Below are positions 33,585 through 44,692 of a stretch of DNA of 64,000 bases, piece after piece. Source of the stretch: Wurfbainia villosa (Eukaryota > Streptophyta > Magnoliopsida > Zingiberales > Zingiberaceae); assembly GCA_025175895.1 (NCBI GenBank), contig CM046003.1, positions 42,587,335 through 42,651,334 on the forward strand. The letters are read 5' to 3'. Within the stretch, counting starts at the first letter, position 1. Each line of letters opens with the position of its first letter. Made by a program: the position numbers and the translations under genes. The notes beneath the pieces are model-generated. The model was not told where the DNA came from and did not search any database. It was given only the letters and a program-made list of their open reading frames with translations.

Positions 33585-34491
33585 AAAAGTAAATCAATCA
33601 CTTCGATAACTAACTCTAATTCAAAGCTGATGATAATTCTATATTACTTGAGCTACTAAAGAGTTAGAATTTTACTTTAAGGATAATTTTTAGATGTGTA
33701 TTTTAAAAATATTAATTATGTATAGGAATTCATGCTTGGACATTTCTTATTTCATTTGCATTATTTTATTTAAGGGGAAGTTTTGAAAAATTTTAAATTT
33801 AATAGCTTTATTTAAAGGGGAGGTTTGAAAATTTAATAGCTTTATTTAAAGAGGAGTTTTGAAATTTTAATATCTTTATTTAAAGGGGAGTTTTGAAAAT
33901 TCAATAGCTTTATTTAAGGGGGAGTTTTGAAAATTTAAAATATTGAGGGGGAGTTTTAAAATTTTAAAATATTGAGGAGGAGAAAATTTTATACTTTGAC
34001 TTTTGGGTACTTTAAAAAATATTTCAAACTTTGAAAATTTTGAAAAATTGATTTAAAGCTCACTTTAAATCTGAATATTCATTTTTGAAAATATTTTGAA
34101 GAGCCTATGTATTTTAAAATGCTTTTGAACTTTTGGAACACTTAAGTCTTTTGAAAAGCTTAAAGTACTTTGAAATGGATATTTATATTGCAAAGCTAAG
34201 GTATTTTTGAAATATTTAAGTATTTTTTTTTATCAAAAGTAACTTTCATAAGTTCTTGTGTTGAAAAGCTAATTACTTTGAACTTATTTTTGAATTTTGG
34301 TATTTGGTGAATAATGATATTTTTTATCTATACCAAAGGGGGAGAGAAGAGAAGGTTTAAAGTATGGAAGCATTTCATGCATAAAAATATTATACATTTT
34401 TAGCTTAATGCATTGCTAATATATGTTGAACTTGAATATTACAAATCAATTCTCCTAACTTTAACTGATGTGTTGCATACATCAAAAGGGG
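33585..34491 (+). repeat. SIRE-like 3' noncoding remnant with tandem repeats
   Basis: No frame. From about 33769 to 33985 the phrase CTTTATTTAAAGGGGAG then TTTTGAAAATT repeats about six or seven times at roughly 33-38 bases with decay. Later AAGGGGGAGAGAAGAG and CATACATCAAAAGGGGGAG resemble the purine-rich stretch just before the 3' LTR of SIRE-like elements. No LTR follows, so I take it as a truncated 3' end. It may or may not belong with element E, which lies in the other orientation. Confidence 0.55.
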
Positions 34492-34774
34492 GAGGAGCCG
34501 CCCTAGGAGAGGAGAAGGAGAAGCCGACCAAGAACCAAGGTGAAGATGAAACCCTTATCCTTTTCTTGTGTTGCCGCCGACCCTAAGGGAGAAGCCACAC
34601 CTAGTTGCCGCCCAACCCTTTGAAACTCCAAACCCTAGTACTCCCAAGATTATCTTGCTGCCCAACCCTTGGAACCTTATTTATAGATTTTGCCCAAGCC
34701 TCCTTTTAATCGTGAACAGTTATTAGGATGTTTAAGAGGACTATATTTCCCAGATTTAGAGTTCCCTAGGTTGT
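34492..34774. other. unassigned segment
   Basis: This stretch between the SIRE-like remnant and the Athila-like integrase is rich in GCCGCCC and CCAACCCTT words and contains CTTATTTATAG, a possible TATA box, near 34677. It could be a fragment of an LTR. I see no coding potential and no match elsewhere in the window. Confidence 0.4.
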
Positions 34775-35492
34775 AATTAGTGATGGGGGATCTCACTTCA
34801 TTGAGAAACAATTTGAAAAGTTGTTGCACAAGTATGGGGTAATCCATAAGGTCTCGACAGCTTACCATCCTCAAACGAGTGGACAGGTGGAAATCTCAAA
34901 TCGGGAGATTAAAAGTATTCTAGAGAAAACAGTCATAGCATCTAGAAGAGACTGGTCATAAAAATTGGATGAAGCTCTTTGGGCTTATCGAACAGCTTAC
35001 AAGACTCCTATCAGCATGACCCCATTTTGCTTGGTTTATGGAAAGTCATGCCACCTTCCTATCGAATTAGAGCACAAAGCTTTTTGGGCTATCAGAAAAT
35101 TGAACCTAGACTTACATGCAGCAAGGGAGAAAAGGAAGCTGCAATTAACTAAGCTGGACGAAATCCGACGAGATGCTTATGAACACGCGAAGGCATATAA
35201 AGAGCGAATGAAAAAATGGCATGACCAACATATCCTGAGAAGAGAGTTTAAGGAAGGACACGTAGTTCTCCTATATAATTCAAGATTGAAACTTTTTTCA
35301 GGAAAGCTGAAGTCAAGATGGTCTGGACAATTTCAAATTAAAAAGGTATATCCATATGGGGCTGTGGATATATGGAGTAAGGAATCAGGGGAGTTTAAAG
35401 TAAATGGACAAAGATTGAAGAAATATCTAGGGGAATATCAAGATTCAAATGTCAACGAATGGAGGTTTATGAAACCACCAGAGCCAAGCTGA
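34775..35492 (+). pseudogene. Athila-like integrase C-terminal part
   Basis: The reading frame enters at ISDGGSHF, continues to YHPQTSGQVEISNREIKSIL and later RTAYKTPISMTPF with VYGKSCHLPIE, the hallmark run of Athila-lineage gypsy integrases. A TAA near 34959 interrupts it. From 34965 it is open for 175 codons through a basic C-terminal part (KWHDQ, GHVVLLYNSRLKLF) to the stop at 35492. Everything upstream of the second catalytic Asp is missing, so the piece is 5'-truncated. The following CGAGCTAAAGACC and AACAAGCGCTTCTTGGGAGG is the usual text after pol in Athila elements. Confidence 0.88.
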
Positions 35493-36070
35493 AGTGTGAA
35501 AGTATGGTCGAGCTAAAGACCTTAAACAAGCGCTTCTTGGGAGGAAACTCAAGTTTAACTTTACATGTTTTTAATCTTTTTGCATTCATGCATGCAAGGT
35601 TTAGGCATAAATTTTTGTCTATTATAAACCTTACAAGTGCTTTAGAGTCATATAGAACTTGCTAGGTAGAAGGAAGATTTCTTTTTAAAACCCCAGAAGG
35701 AAGCACGGGTGACCATGTGAATTTCACACGGTCGTGCCCAATGGGCAGAAGAGCACACGGCAGGGCATGTGGTAAGTCTCGGACTGTGTGGCACTCAAGG
35801 AGAAATCCAAAGTCACACACGACCGATCGTGTGAATCTCAAATAGTCGTGCAATTTCCAAACTTTTTCCAAATACCTAGGTTAGAGCCTAACACGGTCGG
35901 CCGTGTGGATTTGACAATGTCGTGTCGCACTCCGTTAAAAGGGTCGTGAGCTGTGTGGTTGCCCCAAATCGGTCGTGTGACTCAAATCCTTTGCCCTAAG
36001 TCTTGCTTTCCCTCATCTCCAACCTCCAAACAACCATCTCCAACCTTCAAGAAACATTCAAGAGGTGACA
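35493..36070 (+). other. Athila-like spacer with ACACGG/CCGTGT palindromes
   Basis: No recognisable coding sequence. Between about 35700 and 35990 the words ACACGGTCGTG, CGACCGATCGTGTG and ACACGGTCGGCCGTGT and related forms occur repeatedly, several of them near-palindromic. This is a third palindrome family, different from CAGTCGACTG and from the 41-bp hairpins. It fits the spacer between pol and the downstream ORF. Confidence 0.65.
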
Positions 36071-37890
36071 ATGAAAAGGACTAAGCACACCGCAACAAGG
36101 GTTACTTCATCAAGGAAAAGGTCGAGGGGAGGAAACACCCAACAAAGAACCAGAGGAAGGTAATACTCCTCTAGGCATAATATTTTGAGATGATGCACAT
36201 AGGAATAGGTTTAACATGCTTTCTTCTTTCAAGATAACTGCTACCTGCTATTTTGATGTGCCCTTATTAGAAACCCTAGGTTTGTTTAGGGATATGCAAA
36301 GTAGGTTGGGAGGAGATTATGGGAGTGAGATGCCTCACTTACCCTAGGATAGTCTTAGAATTCTTGAGCTCGGTGGATGCGGAGATCTTATCGAGAAAGG
36401 ATAGCGAAGAGGGCAAGATTACCTTTAGATTATTTAACATAGAACATGAATGGACCCTAACCCAATGAAACCTCTGTTTTGGATTACCTAGTGGGGGAGA
36501 AAGGAGAACCCCTAATGAATTCAATGCGAGATTATTTTGGGTTGAGTTGACAGGGGAAAATGCATATGACCCATCAAGAGTCAAAGCCTCCTGACTCCAA
36601 AACCCTATTTTTAGATATATTCATCGAGTCATGGCGAGTACCATTTTTGGTAGAGGGAGAGAGATGGAGTCATGAGGTTGAGCGAACTTCTTTTCCTATG
36701 GGACATGTTGCTAGAGAGGAATACTATTGATGTGGGGTCCCATTTTTACTTTGCAACTCTCATCTTTTATACATGTGCTCGAGTAATAGCCTAACATTCA
36801 GCGTCAAATAATATAACAAGTCAACCACCGTTTTATAAAACTTTCTTTTAAGTTTTAGAAGTACTTTATGATAATATAAAACATCCGACTCTTTCCTCCA
36901 TTTCAACTATCATGCTTGTATTCTATGTAAGATGTCTCTCTCAATCTCTTGATCATCTTACAAAAATAATTCTAAATACTTAAAACCCTTAGTTCAAAAT
37001 AACTTGTCATCTCTTATCTTAACACTTGTCTCACTAGTTAAGGTAGGGAAAGCACCAAAGGGGGATATTATCTTAGGAGGGTTGTTGACCTATACATGCG
37101 ATACGATGGGATATGATTGTGAGGGATTAGATAGAGTAGAAGGGAGCCCTAGTATCGACCTAGGGGTGTGCATGGCAATGAAGATGATAGTGAGATAGGG
37201 TAACTATTTTTGTTTTGTAAGGAAAAACTTGTCACCCCTTAGGCTCCCCGATACCAATCGTACCACCATCACCAACTGTGTCAATTGGTGATTGGATCGG
37301 ATGGTGGAGACCCCACCACATGCGGGACCCTCTACTCATGCACCCCTTTCACCTCCTACCCATAACTCACCTATAGATCCACCCGTGTATAGGAGCCCAC
37401 CTAGTCCACGCTCCAATCCTACACCTGCACCACATTCCTTTCATTCTTTTGAGTAGCACACAGGATCATCTGCTTACGACTTCTCGTCGTTTCAATCGCG
37501 CCTTGATGGTATCTTCACTAAGAGTAGACCCAGGGGAAACGATGGGAGGAGCACACAACCTATACACAGGCAGAGTTTTAGGGCCTCTGAGAGCATTTCT
37601 AGAGGGCTGAGGAGTTTTACAGCCAGACCCAACACTATTTTCAGGAGGAGGCTGCCTACCGCCAGTAGGTTCGGGAATTCATGCGAGATACATGATCACA
37701 GTGGGCTAGGGAGGAAGAGCACCGAGCAACTATTGCATCCACTAGTTCCCAGGTTGACCATATGTACATGTGGCACCAGTGGTTGAGCACACAATTCTCC
37801 CAGGAGCCCGACAAGCCGAGACTACCAGACTTCTCACCTTGACCACCATGCTAGAGGTACAATTTTATTTAAGTCTGGGGGAGACCTAAA
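36071..37890 (+). pseudogene. Athila-type downstream ORF, broken and interrupted by a LINE scrap
   Basis: An ATG at 36071 starts a basic stretch (MKRTKHTATR) that stops after about 30 codons. From about 36340 a frame reads PRIVLEFLSSVDAEI, then FRLFNIEHEWTLTQ and a stop, LFWVELTGENAYDPSRVKAS, and after another stop RYIHRVMASTIFGRG. This order is characteristic of the conserved domain in Athila-like and related plant retrotransposon ORFs (often called plant transposon protein or ORF1 domain). After the LINE fragment at 36762-37033 it resumes with GDIILGGLLTYTCDTMGYD and IDLGVCMAMKMI. The tail to about 37850 is only suggestive (MYMWHQWLSTQF near 37760). Its function in the element is unknown; in some Athila elements the region after pol has been called env-like. 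Confidence 0.72.
36762..37033 (-). mobile_element. internal scrap of an RTE-type LINE
   Basis: About 270 bases align by eye with 39544-39815 inside the larger LINE, same orientation, starting at the shared GCAACTCTCATCTTTT and ending at CTTATCTTAACACTTGTCTCA. Neither the LINE 3' tail nor any other end is present, so this is not a normal 5'-truncated insertion. It splits the Athila-type ORF. No clear target duplication is visible. Confidence 0.8.
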
Positions 37891-38118
37891 TTTTGATATG
37901 TTCTTCAACTACTATTAGTTTTTCTTGACATCTAGGTTTAATTTTTATTTGATATGCTAGATTATTTGCATTTATTTGTTCATGCATATGACATTTAGGT
38001 TCCTTTCAAAACTTAGTTGTTGGTCACTTTAAGTTGCCTCAGGGGTATTTTCAAAATTTCTATGATATGTTTCCATGCTAGAGATAATTTAACTTCATTT
38101 GGTACTTTATTTTTAGAT
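37871..38118 (+). other. Athila-like polypurine stretch and 3' untranslated DNA
   Basis: AAGTCTGGGGGAG at 37871-37883 is the kind of purine run found downstream of the ORFs in Athila-like elements. The AT-rich DNA after it has no frame and is cut at 38118 by the CACTA end. No LTR start is recognisable, so the run may lie well before the true 3' LTR. Confidence 0.55.
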
Positions 38119-39175
38119 CACTACAAAAATAGAAGGGTTTGGCGATGAATTTTGCAATGAATTTTGAATAAAAATTCATTGCAAAAATATTTTACAATGA
38201 ATTTTTTTTCGTTGCAAATAATTCGCTGCTAAATTCGGCAACGAAAAAAAAATCATCTCTAAAATTTCAACGAATAAAATTTTCACTGCAAAATTCGTAG
38301 CCAAATTTGGCGACGAAAATAATTATTTGTCACCAAATTTAGCGACGAAAAATAGTTCATCGCCAAATCTGCGACAAAAAAATAGTTCATCACCAAATCT
38401 ACGATGAAAAAATAGTTTGCCATAAAAATTTAGTGATGAACGTAACTATTCGTTGCCAAATTTGGCAACAAATAGTTTTTTTCATCGCCAAATTTGGCGA
38501 CGAATTTATTTTTGGTCGCCAAATTTGGGGACAAATAGTTTCATTCGTCGACAAATCTGCGATAAAAATATAGTTCATCACAAAAGTCTAATAAAGATAT
38601 TTTCATGAATAAAAATAAATTTGGCGACGAATATTTTTTCGTCCCCAAATCTGCGACAAAAAAAATTGATTGCAAAATATTCAAGGCCAGTCAACTGAAG
38701 GATACCATCAGTTGATTGGAGCTTCACCAGTTCAACTGGTCGGTCAGCTGCCAAACGTTCTATAAGGTGCTACAGTATAGTAGTCGACTGATCATTTTGA
38801 TCAGTCGATTGATGTGGTGAATAGTCGACTACGCAGTCGGCTACCAAAAGTTCTGTAATATGATACAGTAATTTCAATCATTGATCATGTTGATCAGTTG
38901 ACTGGTCAGGATAATCTATGACAAAAACTTTTTTTGACGCAATTTCTGTGATGAAAAAAAAATTTCGTCGCAAATTCTCATGTATCCGATCGGTGGTGGA
39001 AGTCGATCGAGATAACCTTTTTAGTCATTGCCCACTTGGTGATAGTATATCGATCATTGACACATCATCGATCGGGTGCTTCATTTTTTGCAACGAAAAA
39101 TTTTTGTTGTTGCTAATTCTGCAATGAAAAATAATTTTCATCGCAAATCTGCTATGAATTTTTTTTTTCATTGTT
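38119..39175. mobile_element. end of a CACTA DNA transposon with subterminal repeats
   Basis: The segment opens with CACTACAAAAATAGAAGGG, the classic CACTA inverted-repeat start. Then come more than a dozen copies, in both orientations, of words such as TTTGGCGACGAA, ATTCGTCGC and TTCATCGCCAAAT. These are typical subterminal repeats that bind the transposase. A block at 38690-38905 instead carries CAGTCGACTG-type palindromes. After it the repeats resume to about 39170. No transposase frame and no second end are visible, so it is either a truncated end or a non-autonomous derivative cut by the LINE. Confidence 0.8.
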
Positions 39176-40195
39176 AACAACAACAACAACAGCAACAAAG
39201 CCTTATCCCACTAGGTGGAGTCGGCTATATGGATCTTTCTACGCCATTGGACTCTATCCCCTACTATATCATCATCTATATTTAAATAAATTTTATCTTG
39301 TTTTATTGTTGCTAACCAAGTCTTTTTTGGTCTTCCTCTTCCTCGTTTGATGTGTATATTTGGCATCATTTCAATCGCCTAACTAGAACATTTATTGGCC
39401 GTCTAAGTACATGTTCGTACCACCTTAAACGTGTCTCTCGGAGCTTTCCTTCAATAGATGCAATACCAACTTTTTCTCTAATGCTCTCATTTCTTATTCT
39501 GTCCATCCTCGTATGTCCGCACATCCACCTTAACATCCTCATCTCTGCAACTCTCATCTTTTGCTCATATGCTCGAGTCGTAGCCTAACATTCAGCTCCA
39601 TATAACATAGCAAGTCTAATCGTCATTTTATAGAACTTCCCTTTATGTTTTAGAGGCACTTTACGAAATACCCGATGCTTTCCTCCATTTTAACAATCCT
39701 GCTTGTATTCTATGTAAGACATCTCTCTCAATCCCTCCATCATCTTGCAAAAATGATCTTAAATATTTAAAGCTCTCAATTCCAGACAACTCATCATCTC
39801 CTATCTTAACACTTGTTTCATTACGTCTGATATTGCTAAATTTAAATTCCATATATTCTGTCTTTACTCTACTAAGTTTAAAACCTTTCACTTCTAGTAT
39901 TTCCCGCCAAGATTCTAGTTTAGCATTTACTCCTACACGTGTCTCATCTACTAAAACAATATCATCTGCAAACAACATGCGCGATAATGTGTCTTGAATG
40001 TGTCCAGTGAGTTCGTCCATGATTAGTGTAAAAAGATAGGGACTTAAAGTTGATCCTTGATGTAACTCTATCTTTATTAGAAATGCTTCAGTTAATCCAC
40101 CTGAAGTCTTCACTCTGGTCGTTGCTTCCTTATACATATCCTTAATTAGTTCAATATATGTAGATAGACTTTTGTAAAGCATGTTTATACTATCT
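39176..40195 (-). mobile_element. 5'-truncated RTE-type LINE (C-terminal RT)
   Basis: On the minus strand the frame from about 40182 to 39661 encodes the second half of an RTE-clade reverse transcriptase. It contains YIELIKDMYKEATT, HQGSTLSPYLFTLIMDEL, and the catalytic FADDIVL motif (MLFADDIVLVDE). It then continues in another frame at 39557-39366 with MRMLRWMCGHTR, the known C-terminal text of plant RTE elements. The 3' end is marked by TAGTGGGATAAGGC and a (TTG)n tail at 39176-39196. The N-terminal endonuclease is missing. The protein frame is shifted between the two parts, so it cannot work. Confidence 0.88.
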
Positions 40196-40197
40196 GC

Positions 40198-42341
40198 AAG
40201 GAATTAATGGGTTTAATTTAAACCCTTTATATTCTTTCCATTTCCCCTTAATTCCCCATCGCGTCGTTTCTCTTCCCCGACACTCACTTTCTCTCCCGAA
40301 ACCGTTGCCGATCCCTCTCCTTCTCCCTCTCGGCATCGTCTTCCTCACGACAACTCCCACGCATTTTTGTTTCTCGCCGTAGCCGACTTCTACCCCTCAT
40401 TTCTTCTTCCCTCTCTCGGCGAGCGATGGCTGACCACAGTCGCCCCTTCTCTGCAAGCGGCGGCGAGCGACGGACCCTCTCGATCTCGGCGGCAACAAAC
40501 ACCTCCAGGAGCAGCAGAGTCGTCGCCTTACTCTTGCCACTGTGGATTTGCTCCGAGGGACAGGGGATCAGAGGGGATTTGCGTCAGTGGAGTTGCTAGG
40601 GCGGGGAGGTGGCGGCGACAGTGGTTCGATTGGAGGCCTTCACGGTTGTCGCCGGAGCAAGGTAAGGGCACGATTCTTGGTTGATTTCGGTCGATCTCTG
40701 CCTTTCCTTCTTTCCTCTTACTTCTGTTGAACTCCACGGTGAACAGGCAGCACCAGTCGATCGAGCCACCGCGCGATGTTTTTCCTTGGCTATCAATCGC
40801 CTTCGGCCAGCTTCTCCATTGTCAGCCGTTCTTTGGATTCTGATCGCGAGTCCAGCCACAAGGTAGAGCTGGGGCTACATCACGACAGGGAAGAGCACGG
40901 ATATTGTTATCACTGTGGATTGTCGATTATAGGGGTTTCTCACTGTCGATCAGCGCCAGAGTTAGGGCACCGGAGATTATGGCGAATAATAGGCAAAGAA
41001 CATTTACGTGGCTGCCGATCGGTGGGATCTTCTTCGCCATTGAGGTTTCAATTGTGGTAAGCAAATCAGTTTCCCCTCTTGTGCTGTGAATCCAGTTCAA
41101 TTCATTTGATGGACAGGAGATGAGTGCTTAATGAGGTGTTGATAGGTTTGGGTAGTAAGTTGTTGGCTGAAAGGAAGCTGCTAGGTTTTGGGGATTGGTT
41201 GTCGGTGCAGTTGACTTCAGGTATAATCCCTGTTGTTTCCTCTTCTCTGCTATTTAACATGGTTATTTTGGATTTATGTAGTTGTTTTTATGTTGTCTAC
41301 CGGATGAGGGGGAGGGGTGGTTCTGTGTTGTTACTATCGGTGTTGGAGTTTGGCCGATTGGGATTGTGTGGGGAGGAACGAAAGAGTGTTGGTTTTAACG
41401 AAGTGTGTCAATAGTTAAATCCCTAATTGAAATGACTGTAAACGGTTCTAGGTTAGCATACTTGTTAACCGAGAATGATGGATGTTAATTATAGAATTAA
41501 TTATAGTAGGGAGGCAGCTGTGATTTAAGTGTTGTGTTTATGAATTTAATTTATAATTGATTCTGTTGGTGATACTATTGCAATAGGTTGGGGGTAAAAG
41601 GTTAAATCTTTATGAGATTAACTTTTTTAAGTCAAATATAGAATTGGATGAGGGAGTTAGCACTTTTGCTAATTGAACCCGATGGATTTAAAATAAATGG
41701 TCAAGTCTGGCTCATTGGGGTTTCTAAATCGTATTCGATAAGGGATACGGATATGTGGATAATGTAGTAGCTAATCATATTATTGTTGTATGCTTTCACT
41801 GAATGATAATTGATGATATTTGTAGAACGTGGATACGAGACGAGTCCGCGGCCGTGAGGAGTTTATTACTACGAGCATTGACAGCAGGTAGGTAATTTCC
41901 TACCGGTCGGGTAGATGTAATGACTTTCAGATTTAGACATAGATATGAGCATGTTAGGTGTTCATATTACCTTGACCCTGCTCTGTTTATCGTATGCTTG
42001 AACTTATCGTTGATATATATATGTGTGCTCAATTGTTGATATCACATATTCCCTAGCATGATCTAGGAGTTACAGATGTGATGTAAGTAGGTCTAATTGT
42101 TTAGTAGGGTGTAGATGTTAGAGTACGGAGGATGACCTAAATTGTAAATTTGGAAAAAAGGTCCTCTGTGGATAAGTATGGCCCTAAATGTAGGACTCAT
42201 TCCATACCTGTATGTTGCACATTTATTTACCAGCCACGGGTTGTGTAAATGGTCAGGTGAGTCGTGGACAGTGTGTCGCTACGGACCGATGGTCCTAGCT
42301 TGTCATGATCAGATGAGTATGACTCTTTATAGGATAGAGAG
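40198..42341 (+). repeat. LTR of gypsy element D, part 1
   Basis: From about 40250 the sequence follows the plan of the A and B LTRs: pyrimidine-rich and GC-rich first part, GCCGGAGCAAGGTAAGG at 40651-40667, and, from about 41880, strong similarity to 18030-18200 (for example GCATGTTAGGTGTTCATATTACC, in two parts). It ends inside a 41-bp type hairpin (GACTCTTTATAGGATAGAGAG) where element C inserted. The left boundary is uncertain because no TGTAA start is visible; the first 100-300 bases are probably lost or strongly diverged. The remainder is 51686-53142. Confidence 0.82.
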
Positions 42342-43778
42342 TGTTGGATCGAAAGTGTCGCTAGAGGGGGGGGGTGAATAGCGATACGGTGTCGTTAAAA
42401 ACTTTTGCAATAAGTAAAAAGCAAGTAGAGAATGCACAGCGGAAATATAAAGTAGACAAGATATTTTTACGTGGTTCACAATCTTTCGATTGCTAATCCA
42501 CGGCCCTAGTGATCCTTGATCACGTACGGAGGGCAATTCACTAAAACCGCTCCTCTTCGTTGGAAGTAGGAGCAACGATTACAAAAAGAAATCAAGGCAA
42601 AGGGACACTCCCCCTTTCCTTGTTACGATTAAAGCACAAAGACAATTTAAAGAAGTAGAACTTAAATAAATATACCGACAACTCTTATAAGTAGAAGATG
42701 TAGCTTTCGTTGTCGGCGGCACTTCATCGTAGCAAATGTGAGTAGTAGTAGCGGCGTTACGACGGCGTGTTGAGAGCTCTTGAATTCTTGTTATTTGCTT
42801 GGCTTGAACATGTCTATTTATGGATATTGATCTATGAATTTAGACATAGGTAGTGTCCAAGGTGAGGTTCTTATCCCAACTCAAGGATGAGGTGTTTCAT
42901 CCAACCACCTTGTGCCACCTCCAACCTTCTTGTGCGCCAACTCAAGGATGAGGTGTTTCATCCAACCACCTTGTGCCACCTCCAACCTCCTTGGGCGCCA
43001 ACTTGAGGATGAGGTGTTTCATCCAACCACCTTGTGCCACCTCCAACCTTCTTGTGCGCCAACTCAAGGATGAGGTGTTTCATCCAACCACCTTGTGCCA
43101 CCTCCAACCTCCTTGGGCGCCAACTTGAGGATGAGGTGTTTCATCCAACCACCTTGTGCCACCTCCAACCTCCTTGGGCGCCAACTTGTTGGAGTCATTC
43201 AACTTGTGCCACATCATGGGAGCCAACCATCTTGTGCCAACTCACCTTATTTTGGGCGTCCACCACAAGGAAGCTTGGTGATGGTTTGGATGTCCACCTT
43301 GATGCCACATCACCCTTTGTACCAAAACACGAGTCAAGTCCAAATTCACCCCCTTGAAATTCGAGCTCTTCTCGAGGCTGGAACTTGACTAGCAGTTGAC
43401 TGTAGTCAAAGGGTTTTGGACTGCAGTACAAGTTAGCTTAAAATATAAAGTACGATGGTTCTAACCATTTGATCTCGACCTAGACCTTCCATTGGAGGTA
43501 TTGGGTCGGATCTACGCTTAACGACCTTGCTTCGCTTTCACACGAGCTTACCTTGTAGCCTCGCTTCCGGTCTTCACCCGAGTACCTCGGCTTCCTCCGA
43601 AGTCCCTCTGGCGTTGCCCGACCACCTCGGTTCCCACCGGGTGTCGCAGACCTTCCGCTCAACTTTAGCATTTCTGCACACTTAATTGAGCTCGTAAGAT
43701 AACAAATATACCCTTAACTATTGAGCCTTTTGCCATAATCAAAATACCGGTTCGACTTTGGTGCCCACTTCACCAACA
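42342..43778 (-). repeat. 3' LTR of element C
   Basis: 1437 bp, TGTTGG to CCAACA. Near the end (plus-strand start) it has CTAGAGGGG followed by GGTGAATAGC, the terminus shared with B1 and E. It contains a five-unit 61-bp tandem repeat at 42877-43181. On the minus strand CATAAATAG near 42815-42825 could be a TATA box. Confidence 0.94.
42877..43181 (-). repeat. 61-bp tandem repeat, five units, in the C LTR
   Basis: Units begin at 42877, 42938, 42999, 43060 and 43121. They alternate between two close variants (CTTCTTGTGCGC and CTCCTTGGGCGC; CAACTCAAGG and CAACTTGAGG), suggesting duplication of a two-unit block. The other LTR has the same five units at 50784-51088. They lie upstream of the possible TATA box on the minus strand. 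Confidence 0.93.
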
Positions 43779-43793
43779 ATCTCCCCCTTTTTG
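43779..43793 (-). other. polypurine tract of element C
   Basis: On the minus strand AAAAAGGGGGAGAT lies directly before the LTR start TGTTGGTG. Confidence 0.88.
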
Positions 43794-43844
43794 ATTCATG
43801 GCAAACCGACACAAAAGTTAAGGAAAAATTAAGCATAACAGTAA

Positions 43845-44087
43845 GCTAGCATAATGATTAAGCATGAATGAGCTAGCATAAAGATTAAATATGAATGAGC
43901 TAGCATAATGATTAAGCATGAATGAGCTAGCATAAAGATTAAATATGAATGAGCTAGCATAAAGATTAAATATGAATGAGCTAGCATAATGATTAAATAT
44001 GAATGAGCTAGCATAAAGATTAAGCATGAGTGAGCTAGCATAAAGATTAAGCATGAGTGAGCTAGCATAAAGATTAAGCATGAGTGA
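43845..44087 (-). repeat. 27-bp tandem repeat, nine units, in C 3' noncoding DNA
   Basis: Nine units of exactly 27 bases, each starting GCTAGCATAA, fill this stretch. Because 27 is a multiple of three, the minus strand stays open and would encode nine-residue repeats such as MLNLYASSF (frame 43818-44081). It lies between the end of pol and the polypurine tract, and I regard it as a minisatellite, not a gene. Confidence 0.92.
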
Positions 44088-44692
44088 GAAATATTATTGT
44101 TTCAAGTTCTCCCCTTTGAGGTAACCTCCCCCTTGACCGAAGGTGAGTTCTTGAAAAATAATTTTTACTCCCCCTTAATAGTTGCTTAAGTAAACGGAAT
44201 TACTTAATATAGAAGGTAATAATTTTGTTTACTTTCTTCCTTACTTTTGTGACTTTCTCCCCCTTTTGCCTTAACTCAAAAAGTTTGTAAATATATTTTA
44301 GGGTTTGTAAGTCCAAGCAAGTTCCCAATATAAATATATATATATTTTTTTTAAAATAATAATAAGATTGAAAATATGTTCATCTAAAATGTACAACTCC
44401 GGTTGGACTTGATTGATATAGAATGATCAATAAGTCTTGAAGGAGTTGATTAATTTTAAATAATTATACTCCATGGTTCATGTCGATGCACTGAATCTAC
44501 ATCTGGAACCGTGAGTAAGGTCCTAACATCTCACGCCCTTCTACGTGGCTAAGTACACAAACACATTAGTCCTATGTGTTGTGAGATGTGTTGGCTCCTT
44601 AAATCTATAGGTATATGATTTCTAAGGTAAGACTTAGGCTAATTTCATAAAAAGAAGCAAAAGTAGAGTACATATATAGAAAAATTTAAATC
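44088..44692 (-). other. noncoding DNA between RNase H and the minisatellite of C
   Basis: AT-rich with several CTCCCCCTT words (purine runs on the minus strand). No frame with a domain. Confidence 0.7.

Noticed and set aside
34965..35492. Possible host gene (175 codons)
   Set aside because: Its motifs are those of an Athila-like integrase, and the same frame continues upstream into the integrase core through a stop.
36071..37198. Possible host gene in the middle of the window
   Set aside because: The conserved text (LFWVELTGENAYDPSRVKAS, IILGGLLTY) belongs to plant retrotransposon ORFs, and it follows an Athila-like integrase.
43034..43357. Frame with repeated CATSNLLG peptide, and its copy at 50941-51264
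   Set aside because: It is a translation of the 61-bp LTR minisatellite, present identically in both LTRs of C.
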